From contig DASWEE010000101.1 in NCBI GenBank assembly GCA_036394915.1, positions 1 to 12,337 on the forward strand: 12,337 bases of DNA, given 5' to 3'. Of the stretch, positions 6,831-12,337 are shown one piece after another. Below the pieces are notes generated by a model. That model saw nothing but the letters and a program-made list of their open reading frames with translations. It was not told where the DNA came from and made no database searches. A program made the translations under genes and the position numbers. Positions within the stretch are counted from its first letter, which is position 1; the number at the start of each line of letters is the position of its first letter. This DNA comes from JACDER01 sp036394915. GTDB lineage: Bacteria > Actinomycetota > Thermoleophilia > Gaiellales > Gaiellaceae.

Positions 6831-7461
6831 GAATAGATCGACCGCGACGCATCCCACGCCACGAGGCGCCCCCATCGTCGACGAGGAGCTGCGTCGCGCG
6901 ACGATCGAGGTCCTACGCGAGCGCGGCTTCGAAGGGCTGACGCTGGAGCGCGTCGCGGAGTCGGTAGGCCGTGCTCGCTCGACCCTGTGGCGTCAGGGCT
7001 TGAGCCGGGACGTGCTGTTCGAGGCGCTAGTCGGCGAGCTCGCCGAGGACTTCCGGTCGACGATGTATCCCGTTCTCACGTCCGGCGGCACCGGCCGCGA
7101 ACGCCTCGTGCAAGGCCTCGAGTCATTGTGCAAGCTCCTCGACCGGCACCTGCCGTTGATGCTCGCCACCGACGAGGCGTTCCACCAGGAAACCGCTCCC
7201 GGTGTGCCGCCCGACTACCTCCACCCGTTCATCCAGTTCTTCCACGAGGGAGCTCGTGACGGCTCGTTGCCGGCGGTCGAAGACGTGGTCTCGACCGCCG
7301 ACGTCGCGTTCAATGCGGTCGCCTGGCCGTACGTCCATCTTCGCGGCCGCCATGGGTGGCCTGCGAAGAAGGCTCGCTCGCGCATCGTCGGAGTAGTGCT
7401 CAACGGCATCGCCGCGGCTGAATCGCGGCCCCGCGCGAAATCACGAAAGGAGTCGGAATGA
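6829..7461 (+). CDS. TetR/AcrR-family transcriptional regulator
   Basis: A 210-residue DNA-binding repressor. The N-terminal helix-turn-helix spans about residues 20-66, with recognition segment LTLERVAESVGRARSTLWRQ (38-57). The rest is the helical ligand-binding and dimer domain, whose effector cannot be inferred. ATG6829 has no Shine-Dalgarno and overlaps the operator, pointing to autoregulated, leaderless expression. It is divergent from the SDR gene and overlaps the next gene in an ATGA junction. The tail is basic (RPRAKSRKESE). Confidence 0.92.
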   Translation: MNRSTATHPTPRGAPIVDEELRRATIEVLRERGFEGLTLERVAESVGRARSTLWRQGLSRDVLFEALVGELAEDFRSTMYPVLTSGGTGRERLVQGLESLCKLLDRHLPLMLATDEAFHQETAPGVPPDYLHPFIQFFHEGARDGSLPAVEDVVSTADVAFNAVAWPYVHLRGRHGWPAKKARSRIVGVVLNGIAAAESRPRAKSRKESE

Positions 7462-7955
7462 CGATGACCCTTCCCTACCGCGAACCGCTCGTTCCGCGCG
7501 AGCCGGCAGCGCGCCAGATCCCCGAACCGCCGCGTCGCGGTGAGCCGGGCGGGCCGCCGTGCGGGATCTGCGACGGCGGAACGACGGGAGCCGTCTGGTC
7601 GGACGACAACTGGACTCTCCATCCCCCGGTCGGAGGCAGCCTTCCCGGCGCCGTCTGGCTCGCCAGCCGTGTCCACGTCGACTCGTTCGTCGATCTGCCC
7701 GAGGCTCTTGCGGCAGACTTCGGTCGTGTCGCGGCGCGTGTCGAGCGGGCCATCCTTACGTTGGGTGACCTCGCTCGCGTCCACCTGTACCGATGGGGTG
7801 ACGGCGGCGCGCATTTCCATGTCTGGTTCCTGCCGAGGCCGCTCGGGATGGTCGAGGCCTCCGGGATGATGCTGCCGATCTGGGAGGACGTGCTGGCGAA
7901 CGTCACGGACGAGGAGCTGGCGGCCGCGGCGAAGCGCGTCGCCGCTGCGATGTGA
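7458..7955 (+). CDS. HIT-like (histidine triad) family protein
   Basis: A 165-residue cytosolic protein resembling HIT nucleotide hydrolases/transferases. It has an N-terminal CGIC pair (C35, C38) like the zinc site of many HIT proteins and the core GGAHFHVWFLPRPLG. H119 and H121 match the first and the nucleophilic histidines of the H-x-H-x-H triad; the third position is W123. The activity may be nucleotidyl transfer or hydrolysis but is unproven. It starts at ATG7458, overlapping the tetR stop by 4 nt, with AAAGGAG (7446-7452) 5 nt upstream, so it is co-transcribed and probably translationally coupled. A second ATG at 7464 is also possible. Confidence 0.8.
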   Translation: MTMTLPYREPLVPREPAARQIPEPPRRGEPGGPPCGICDGGTTGAVWSDDNWTLHPPVGGSLPGAVWLASRVHVDSFVDLPEALAADFGRVAARVERAILTLGDLARVHLYRWGDGGAHFHVWFLPRPLGMVEASGMMLPIWEDVLANVTDEELAAAAKRVAAAM

Positions 7956-7974
7956 CGAGCCGCGCACAGCTCAG

Positions 7975-8637
7975 CTAGCGGCGGCTGACCCGATGGGGGC
8001 CGACCAGGGCTTTGCCCCTCGGTGGCCCAGAGAGAAGCGCTTCAACCGGGTGGGGCTCGGCGGGACGTCCCGTCGGGAACCAGCCTCTGCCTTCCGAGGA
8101 CAGGATCAGCGTTCTCGCCTTCTCGCCGACGAAGGCGAGGCGACCCGGTCCCTCGAGCGTTCCGTCCCAGAGCTCGAGGCCGAGGTGCTCGAGGTCGCTC
8201 GCCATCGTCACCGGGTCTCCGATCAGGCCTAGCTCCGAGAACCCCAGCAGCTCGCCCGAGTCGAACGGGCCTTCCGCCGCCGTCTCGCCGATGCCTCGAT
8301 GGGCGATCAGCTCGACGATGTTGCCGGCCGGGTCATGGATGTAGAGGGCGAGGGCGGCCCAGTTGTCGAAGTCGAAGGCCACCTCGCCGGTCTCCTGGTA
8401 AGGAAGGAGCTCGACTCGTTCCTTGGCCCACGCGAGCGCTGCGTCGAAGCGGTTCCCCGGGACGAGCAGCGCGAAGTGGTAGAACGGATCGCCGGGCGCC
8501 GACACGAACTCCAGCTCCGTCGCGCCGATCCTGAAGGTCGCGCCTGTCTGCCTCACCCCGAGTCGGTCGGCGTAGAACTCGATCAGCGCCGGGAGCGAGT
8601 CTTCACCGGCGTGTAACCGGACGCGCAGAAACTCCAT
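7975..8637 (-). CDS. Two-part VOC family protein
   Basis: A 220-residue vicinal oxygen chelate protein. The first module, residues 1 to about 115, has EFLRVRLHAGEDSLPALIEFY, a likely metal His in FYHFALLVP, and Glu in the closing signature DPAGNIVELIAH. A second, degenerate module follows (SELGLIGDPVTMASDLEHLG to ARTLILSSEGRGWFPTG) and ends without a clear metal ligand. It lies 14 nt after the sulfatase stop codon on the same strand, so the two are probably one operon. No Shine-Dalgarno is seen before ATG8637. It is convergent with the HIT gene, leaving only 19 nt between the stops. Dioxygenase, lyase or resistance function cannot be decided. Confidence 0.83.
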   Translation of the reverse strand: MEFLRVRLHAGEDSLPALIEFYADRLGVRQTGATFRIGATELEFVSAPGDPFYHFALLVPGNRFDAALAWAKERVELLPYQETGEVAFDFDNWAALALYIHDPAGNIVELIAHRGIGETAAEGPFDSGELLGFSELGLIGDPVTMASDLEHLGLELWDGTLEGPGRLAFVGEKARTLILSSEGRGWFPTGRPAEPHPVEALLSGPPRGKALVGPHRVSRR

Positions 8638-8651
8638 TGGCTTAGATGTTG

Positions 8652-10142
8652 CTAACCGCCCGCAGCGTTCCAGCAGGCCGCGCCGGTGTGGCAGTCCACG
8701 AGCGCGGTCAGCCGGGAATGAAGCTGCGCGTGTGCCTTCGGCGACAGCAACCCGATCGAGTTGTTCAGCTCGTAGGGATCCTTGTTCAGGTTGTAGTACT
8801 CGAGCTCTCCGTCGACGTACTCCACATAGGTGCCCGTGGCTGTGCGAATCGCCTGGTACGTGTCGGGGTTCCCCGATCCCGGCGGAGGGAAGTCGGGATC
8901 GCTGCGGTCGCGATCGGGCCCGTGGTGCTCGACGAGGATCGCCTTTCGCCAGCTCGGGACCGCGCCTCCTCCCAGGAGCGGGAGGAGACTTCGCCCGTCG
9001 ACCGCGGGCGGGATGCTCTCGCCGCCGAGCCGGACGAAGGTGGGGTAGAGGTCGATGTTCGACGCGAGCTTGTTCACCGTCCGTCCGCGCGGGATGCCGG
9101 GGCCGGTCACCACCAGCGGCACGCGGATGTCGGTCTCGAAGGCGGTCTGCTTGCCGGCGCTCAGCCTGTGCTCGCCCATGTGGTAGCCGTTATCCGAGGT
9201 GAAGAAGATGTAGGTGTTGGAGAGCTGGCCCTTCTTCGCCTTCAGCACCGCCTGCAGGATCCCGATCAGCTCGTCCACGGACTCGACCGCCTGCGCCCGC
9301 TTGCGGAAGCCGGAGTCGATGTTCGCGACCTGCACGCCTCTCAAGTTCAGATGCGTTCGCAGCCAGGCGGGCTTGTCGCGGATGTCGGCCTCGTCGAAGG
9401 CGGGCGTCCGCGGGGCGCGCAGTCCGGGGAAGTCGCTCAGGTGGCGCGGCGCGGGCGTGTACGGGCCGTGCGGCGCGAATGGCGCGATCTCGAGCAAGAA
9501 CGGCTTTCCTTCGGCGGCGGCGCGGTTGATGAAGTCGACGCTCTTGCCGGCGAGGACGTCCGTAAGGTAATCCGACGGCTGCCGTCCGTAGTGGATCAGG
9601 GCGCCGTTCTCGTTGAGGATGTAGTTGTACTCCGAGTACGCGTTGCCGGCGACGTCCCACTCGTCCCAGCCGGGCGGGATGTATCCGATCTGGTCGTCGA
9701 CCGCCGCGGTCGGCGTGTAGCCGTTCATGTACTTGCCCATCATCGCCGTCAGGTAGCCGGCCGACTGGAGCCGGGTGGCGAACGTCGAGTTCTCGTGGCC
9801 GAGCGAGTGGAAGAGCTTGAAGCCGCCGTCCTTGCCGTCGTTGGTGAAGATCCCCGTGTCGTGCGGGAACTTACCGGTGAAGATCGACGCGCGCGACGGG
9901 CAGCAGAGCGAATCGGTGACGAAGTAGCGCCCGAACGTGACGCCCTGCTTCTGCATCTGCTTCACGTTCGGCATGAACCTGAGCAGGTTCCAGGACAGGT
10001 CGTCGGTGAGGACGAAGATGATGTTAGGAGGCTTCGGCGCCGCCGACGAGCCCGGATCGGCAAAGGCCGCCGCCAGCGCGAGGCACGCCGTCGCGGCTGC
10101 AACGGCCAGCACCTTCACCTTCACCCGGAACCCCATTCTCAC
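8652..10142 (-). CDS. Secreted type I sulfatase
   Basis: A 496-residue arylsulfatase-type hydrolase that releases sulfate from an ester. A signal peptide is visible (basic MRMGFRVKVK, then a hydrophobic Ala/Leu stretch to about residue 27). The metal-binding D47-D48 in VLTDDLS is followed by the formylglycine motif C80-C-P-S-R84, in which C80 would be oxidised by a formylglycine-generating enzyme. The C-terminal metal and substrate motif TSDNGYHMGEHRL is also present. Length and motif order match the family, so it should be active if matured. The natural substrate (sugar, aryl or other sulfate) is not evident. GTG10142 is preferred because a TACCAT box lies 6 nt upstream; ATG10136 two codons later is the alternative. 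The VOC gene follows 14 nt after its stop. Confidence 0.9.
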   Translation of the reverse strand: MRMGFRVKVKVLAVAAATACLALAAAFADPGSSAAPKPPNIIFVLTDDLSWNLLRFMPNVKQMQKQGVTFGRYFVTDSLCCPSRASIFTGKFPHDTGIFTNDGKDGGFKLFHSLGHENSTFATRLQSAGYLTAMMGKYMNGYTPTAAVDDQIGYIPPGWDEWDVAGNAYSEYNYILNENGALIHYGRQPSDYLTDVLAGKSVDFINRAAAEGKPFLLEIAPFAPHGPYTPAPRHLSDFPGLRAPRTPAFDEADIRDKPAWLRTHLNLRGVQVANIDSGFRKRAQAVESVDELIGILQAVLKAKKGQLSNTYIFFTSDNGYHMGEHRLSAGKQTAFETDIRVPLVVTGPGIPRGRTVNKLASNIDLYPTFVRLGGESIPPAVDGRSLLPLLGGGAVPSWRKAILVEHHGPDRDRSDPDFPPPGSGNPDTYQAIRTATGTYVEYVDGELEYYNLNKDPYELNNSIGLLSPKAHAQLHSRLTALVDCHTGAACWNAAGG

Positions 10143-10154
10143 GACTCGATGGTA
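10143..10154 (-). promoter_or_regulatory. Candidate -10 box of a leaderless promoter for the sulfatase
   Basis: On the minus strand TACCAT (10154 to 10149), a TANNNT match, is followed by six bases and then GTG10142. No convincing -35 box or ribosome site is seen. Confidence 0.35.
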
Positions 10155-10184
10155 GGACGTCGAAACGGCGGATTCGATAGGTCA

Positions 10185-10197
10185 TAGTCTTCCGCAA
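10185..10197 (+). promoter_or_regulatory. Candidate -10 box of a leaderless promoter for the sulfite-oxidase-like gene
   Basis: TAGTCT (10185-10190) fits TANNNT and lies 7 nt before ATG10198, with no Shine-Dalgarno. The whole divergent gap is only 55 nt, so this promoter and the sulfatase promoter are back to back. Confidence 0.35.
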
Positions 10198-11256
10198 ATG
10201 GAAGAAATCGGTCTGGAAGAGCTCCAGCTCGCGGCGCGCAACCACGGCATGCCGCTCGAGGCACTGCGGTATCCGATTACGCCGGTCGGGTTGCACTACC
10301 TGCTGATCCACTACGACATCCCCGGAGCGGACGATCTCAGCTGGACGCTCGAGGTGACCGGACTGGTCGAGAGGCCGCTGTCGGTCACCCTCGACAAGCT
10401 CAAGGCCCGTTCGGCGGAGGAGATCACGGTCACGATGGAATGCGCCGGTAACGGACGGGCGAGGATGTCTCCGCGTCCCGTCAGCCAGCCGTGGCTGCTC
10501 GAGGCCGTCGGGACCGCCCGCTGGCGGGGGGCGCCGCTGCGGTCGCTGCTGGCGGAGGCCGGACTGCGTGACGGCGCGCTCGAGATCGTCTTCACCGGCC
10601 TCGACCACGGCGTCGAGGGCGGAGTCGAGCAAAGCTTCCAGCGCAGCCTCTCCGTCGATGACGCACTCGAGAGCGACGCCATCCTCGCGTACGAGATGAA
10701 CGGGGAACCCTTGCTTCCCCAACACGGCTTCCCGCTCAGGCTGATCGTCCCCGGTTGGTACGGGATGACCAGCGTGAAGTGGCTGACGCAAATCGAGGTC
10801 GTCGACGAGCCCTTCGCCGGCTACCACCAGACGGAGGCGTACAGGCTGCGCCTCGACGAGAACGAGACCGGCGAGCCCCTCAGTCGAATCCTCCCGCGTG
10901 CGCTGATGATTCCACCCGGCTATCCGGACTTCCTGACGCGTGCGAGGACGGTGAAGCTCGGGCCGTGCCCGCTCGACGGGCGCGCCTGGTCCGGCTGGGG
11001 TGAGATCGACTCCGTCCAGGTGAGCACCGATGGTGGCGAGAGCTGGGCCGACGCTGCTCTCGAGTCGAGCAGCGGATCGCGGTGGGCCTGGCGCGGGTGG
11101 AGCTATCGCTGGGAGCCGGAGAAGCCGGGCGCCTACGAGCTCTGCTGCCGCGCGCGCGACGATGCAGGCAACGAGCAGCCGCTCCAGGCAGTCTGGAACC
11201 TGGGCGGGTACGCAAACAACTCCGTCCAGCGGATCCCGGTCACCGTCGTCGCCTGA
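10198..11256 (+). CDS. Molybdopterin-dependent sulfite oxidase family protein
   Basis: A 352-residue enzyme of the sulfite oxidase/nitrate reductase molybdenum-cofactor family. The oxidoreductase domain (about 25-215) carries the signature TMECAGNGRARM, with C82 as the expected molybdenum ligand, and the conserved HGFPLRLIVPGWYGMTSVKWL. Residues about 230-350 form the Mo-co dimerisation domain, with VQVSTDGGESWADA and the closing WNLGGYANNSVQRI. No Tat or Sec signal and no haem domain are present, so it looks like a cytoplasmic, haem-free relative that would pass electrons to an unknown acceptor. Sulfite oxidation is a family-based inference. It is divergent from a sulfatase, and its end overlaps the convergent NYN gene by 17 nt. 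Confidence 0.9.
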   Translation: MEEIGLEELQLAARNHGMPLEALRYPITPVGLHYLLIHYDIPGADDLSWTLEVTGLVERPLSVTLDKLKARSAEEITVTMECAGNGRARMSPRPVSQPWLLEAVGTARWRGAPLRSLLAEAGLRDGALEIVFTGLDHGVEGGVEQSFQRSLSVDDALESDAILAYEMNGEPLLPQHGFPLRLIVPGWYGMTSVKWLTQIEVVDEPFAGYHQTEAYRLRLDENETGEPLSRILPRALMIPPGYPDFLTRARTVKLGPCPLDGRAWSGWGEIDSVQVSTDGGESWADAALESSSGSRWAWRGWSYRWEPEKPGAYELCCRARDDAGNEQPLQAVWNLGGYANNSVQRIPVTVVA

Positions 11257-11602
11257 GCTCCCCGGCGAAGCTCCCTCCGCCGATCGTTCGGTCGGCGTTC
11301 TTGCCGGCCCGATCGCGGAGCTCCCGGTCGGAGGTGACGAGCCAGTAGGGCTCGAACTCGGAGGCCCTGCGGATCAGCCAGTCGTCCGCGCTTTCCCGCT
11401 TGCCGGTTCCGACGAGGACGGAGCCGTCGTCGAGCTCATGCTCACCGACCAGACCGCCGGGCGCCGTGCCGTCGAAGACGACCACCATCTTCCTTCCGTG
11501 CTCGGCACCCCATGCGCGGCATCGTTCGACCAGCTCGTCCTCCGGGATGTTCGGCCACTCCGAGCGGAGCACGTTTCTCGCGTCGACGAGGACGGTCTCC
11601 AG
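11240..11602 (-). CDS. NYN-domain (YacP/PIN-like) putative ribonuclease with a non-canonical start
   Basis: About 120 residues of a PIN-like NYN fold. Acidic positions expected at the active site are seen in VLVDARNV (near residue 7), VVVFDG, ESADDWLIRRA and LVTSDRELRD. YacP relatives are putative metal-dependent ribonucleases. The first ATG/GTG/TTG in frame is GTG11572, but it lies after the first catalytic Asp and the opening beta strand, so it would break the fold. The upstream frame stays open only to a TAA about 17 codons before that GTG. CTG11602, 2 nt after the lipoprotein stop, is therefore chosen; ATA11608, overlapping that stop, is the alternative. Reinitiation after the lipoprotein gene is likely. 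The 3' end overlaps the sulfite-oxidase-like gene by 17 nt. Confidence 0.72.
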   Translation of the reverse strand: METVLVDARNVLRSEWPNIPEDELVERCRAWGAEHGRKMVVVFDGTAPGGLVGEHELDDGSVLVGTGKRESADDWLIRRASEFEPYWLVTSDRELRDRAGKNADRTIGGGSFAGELRRRR

Positions 11603-11604
11603 AG

Positions 11605-11934
11605 CTATCGGCCGGCGAATTTAAAGCCGTCGAGACATCCCTCTTTGCCGAGGGCCTGCGCTTGGGAGCCCCCGCCCGTGCGGCTCGCCCAGTAGTTCCC
11701 GACCGCCGTCGCGATCTTGTCCTTGTCCTTGACGTCCTTCACCTTGTACTTGTGGGCGAGGTCGAGCAGCTGGACCGTCGAGCACTCGCTGTTGGCGCGC
11801 TCGTAGGACGTGTTCGCGGCGGCGCTCACCGTGGTCGTCGGAGTGCTCGAGGACGAGCCGCCCTTGCTGCCTCCGCAGCCGGCTACGATCGCGGCCGCCG
11901 CGGCGCAAGCTGCAAGCGAGAGGAGAAGCCGCAA
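11605..11934 (-). CDS. Small putative lipoprotein
   Basis: A 109-residue precursor: signal MRLLLSLAAC, an Ala-rich core, and a lipobox VAGC with C20 as the lipidated residue. A Gly/Ser/Thr linker (about 21-40) follows, then an approximately 65-residue domain with two further Cys (in NSECS and KEGCLDG) and a lysine-rich HKYKVKDVKDKDK stretch. It should be anchored outside the membrane; the function is unknown. The frame is open upstream to 12036, but that part lies inside yjbQ and is Ser-rich antisense-like sequence. TTG11934, one base after the yjbQ stop, gives a normal signal peptide and is chosen. No strong Shine-Dalgarno is present, so translation probably depends on yjbQ. Confidence 0.68.
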   Translation of the reverse strand: MRLLLSLAACAAAAAIVAGCGGSKGGSSSSTPTTTVSAAANTSYERANSECSTVQLLDLAHKYKVKDVKDKDKIATAVGNYWASRTGGGSQAQALGKEGCLDGFKFAGR

Positions 11935-11935
11935 G

Positions 11936-12337
11936 CTACGTGCCGACGACCTGAACGAGCCAGCGCCGCTCGCGCTCGCGATCGAGCTCGATGAAGAGGA
12001 CGCGCTGCCAGGTGCCGAGCGCGAGCTCGCCGTCACGGACGGGGATGGACTCGCCCGCCGTGCCGAGGAGCATTGCCATGCAGTGCGAGTGGCCGTTGCC
12101 GACCTCCATGTCCTCGACGCAGAGATTCTCAGTGCGGCGGTCCCAATCGTCGTGCGCGTAGTAGGACTCGCTCGGAATCAGGCGGCGCAGGAGCCCGGTG
12201 AAATCCTCGAGGAAGCCGGTCTCGAACTCGTTCACGCGTACGCAGCAGGTGGTGTGAGGGGAGTAGACGCAGGCGATCCCGTCACCGATGCCGCTCTCCC
12301 TGACCGCCTCGTTCACCTCGTCGGTGATGTCGGTGAC
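11936..12337 (-). CDS. yjbQ: YjbQ-family protein (UPF0047), N-terminus outside the window
   Basis: 133 codons of a family usually about 135-140 residues long, so only a few N-terminal residues are missing. The frame is open to the last base, reading VTDITDEVNEAVRESG. Conserved features are SPHTTCCVRVNE (His with the NE pair), the acidic LEDF, and GNGHSHCMAMLLG (two His). Known members have weak thiamine-phosphate-synthase-like activity when overproduced; their true role is unsettled. It is the first visible gene of a tight minus-strand string with the lipoprotein and NYN genes. Confidence 0.9.
   Translation of the reverse strand, partial: VTDITDEVNEAVRESGIGDGIACVYSPHTTCCVRVNEFETGFLEDFTGLLRRLIPSESYYAHDDWDRRTENLCVEDMEVGNGHSHCMAMLLGTAGESIPVRDGELALGTWQRVLFIELDRERERRWLVQVVGT

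Noticed and set aside
8062..8071. GGGACGTCCC palindrome
   Set aside because: It is inside the two-part VOC coding region, short, and expected by chance in GC-rich DNA.
8646..10187. 513-codon open frame on the plus strand opposite the sulfatase
   Set aside because: The minus strand carries a signal peptide, CCPSR and all sulfatase motifs. The plus frame is compositionally an antisense shadow rich in Arg and Val.
11935..12036. N-terminal extension of the lipoprotein to 12036
   Set aside because: It lies wholly within yjbQ in another frame and would put a Ser-rich stretch of about 34 residues before the signal peptide.

Overview
This is a high-GC chromosomal window, most likely from an actinobacterium. 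The gene style, the many leaderless starts and the mix of cyclase/STAND ATPase, VOC, TetR and sulfatase genes would suit an uncultured Thermoleophilia-like lineage, but the taxonomy is inference. There are no insertion sequences, integrases, CRISPR arrays or phage genes. Twelve protein-coding genes (one cut by the window end), one cut RNA gene and one possible gene relic are supported.

Layout. 1-191 is the 3' part of a tmRNA (ssrA). 192-373 holds three perfect hairpins in a row. 374-3892 is a 1172-residue fusion: class III nucleotide cyclase, AAA/STAND ATPase, TPR-like helices, then a complete family 5 (OppA-like) solute-binding domain. It has no signal peptide or membrane segment, so it looks like a cytoplasmic sensor. 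3893-4137 holds no intact gene, only a possible GNAT-family remnant on the minus strand. 4138-4203 is a compact regulatory block with two tandem TTATC-N7-GATAA palindromes built into a leaderless promoter. This drives a 400-residue AAA ATPase with a C-terminal winged helix (4204-5406).

The middle has a VOC protein and an SDR oxidoreductase on the minus strand, divergent from a tetR-HIT operon. The tetR start codon lies inside a 20-bp palindrome, the expected operator for the divergent pair. Next is a minus-strand pair of secreted sulfatase and two-part VOC protein, divergent from a molybdenum sulfite-oxidase-family protein. The right end is a tight minus-strand string: YjbQ (cut by the window end), a small lipoprotein and a NYN/YacP-type nuclease. 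The last two appear to start at non-ATG codons immediately after the preceding stop.

The most notable points are the cyclase-ATPase-solute-binding fusion, its altered substrate-selecting residues, and the tandem operator/promoter block of the winged-helix ATPase. A recurring arrangement, a -10 box 5-7 nt before a start codon with no Shine-Dalgarno, suggests leaderless transcription at about half of the genes.
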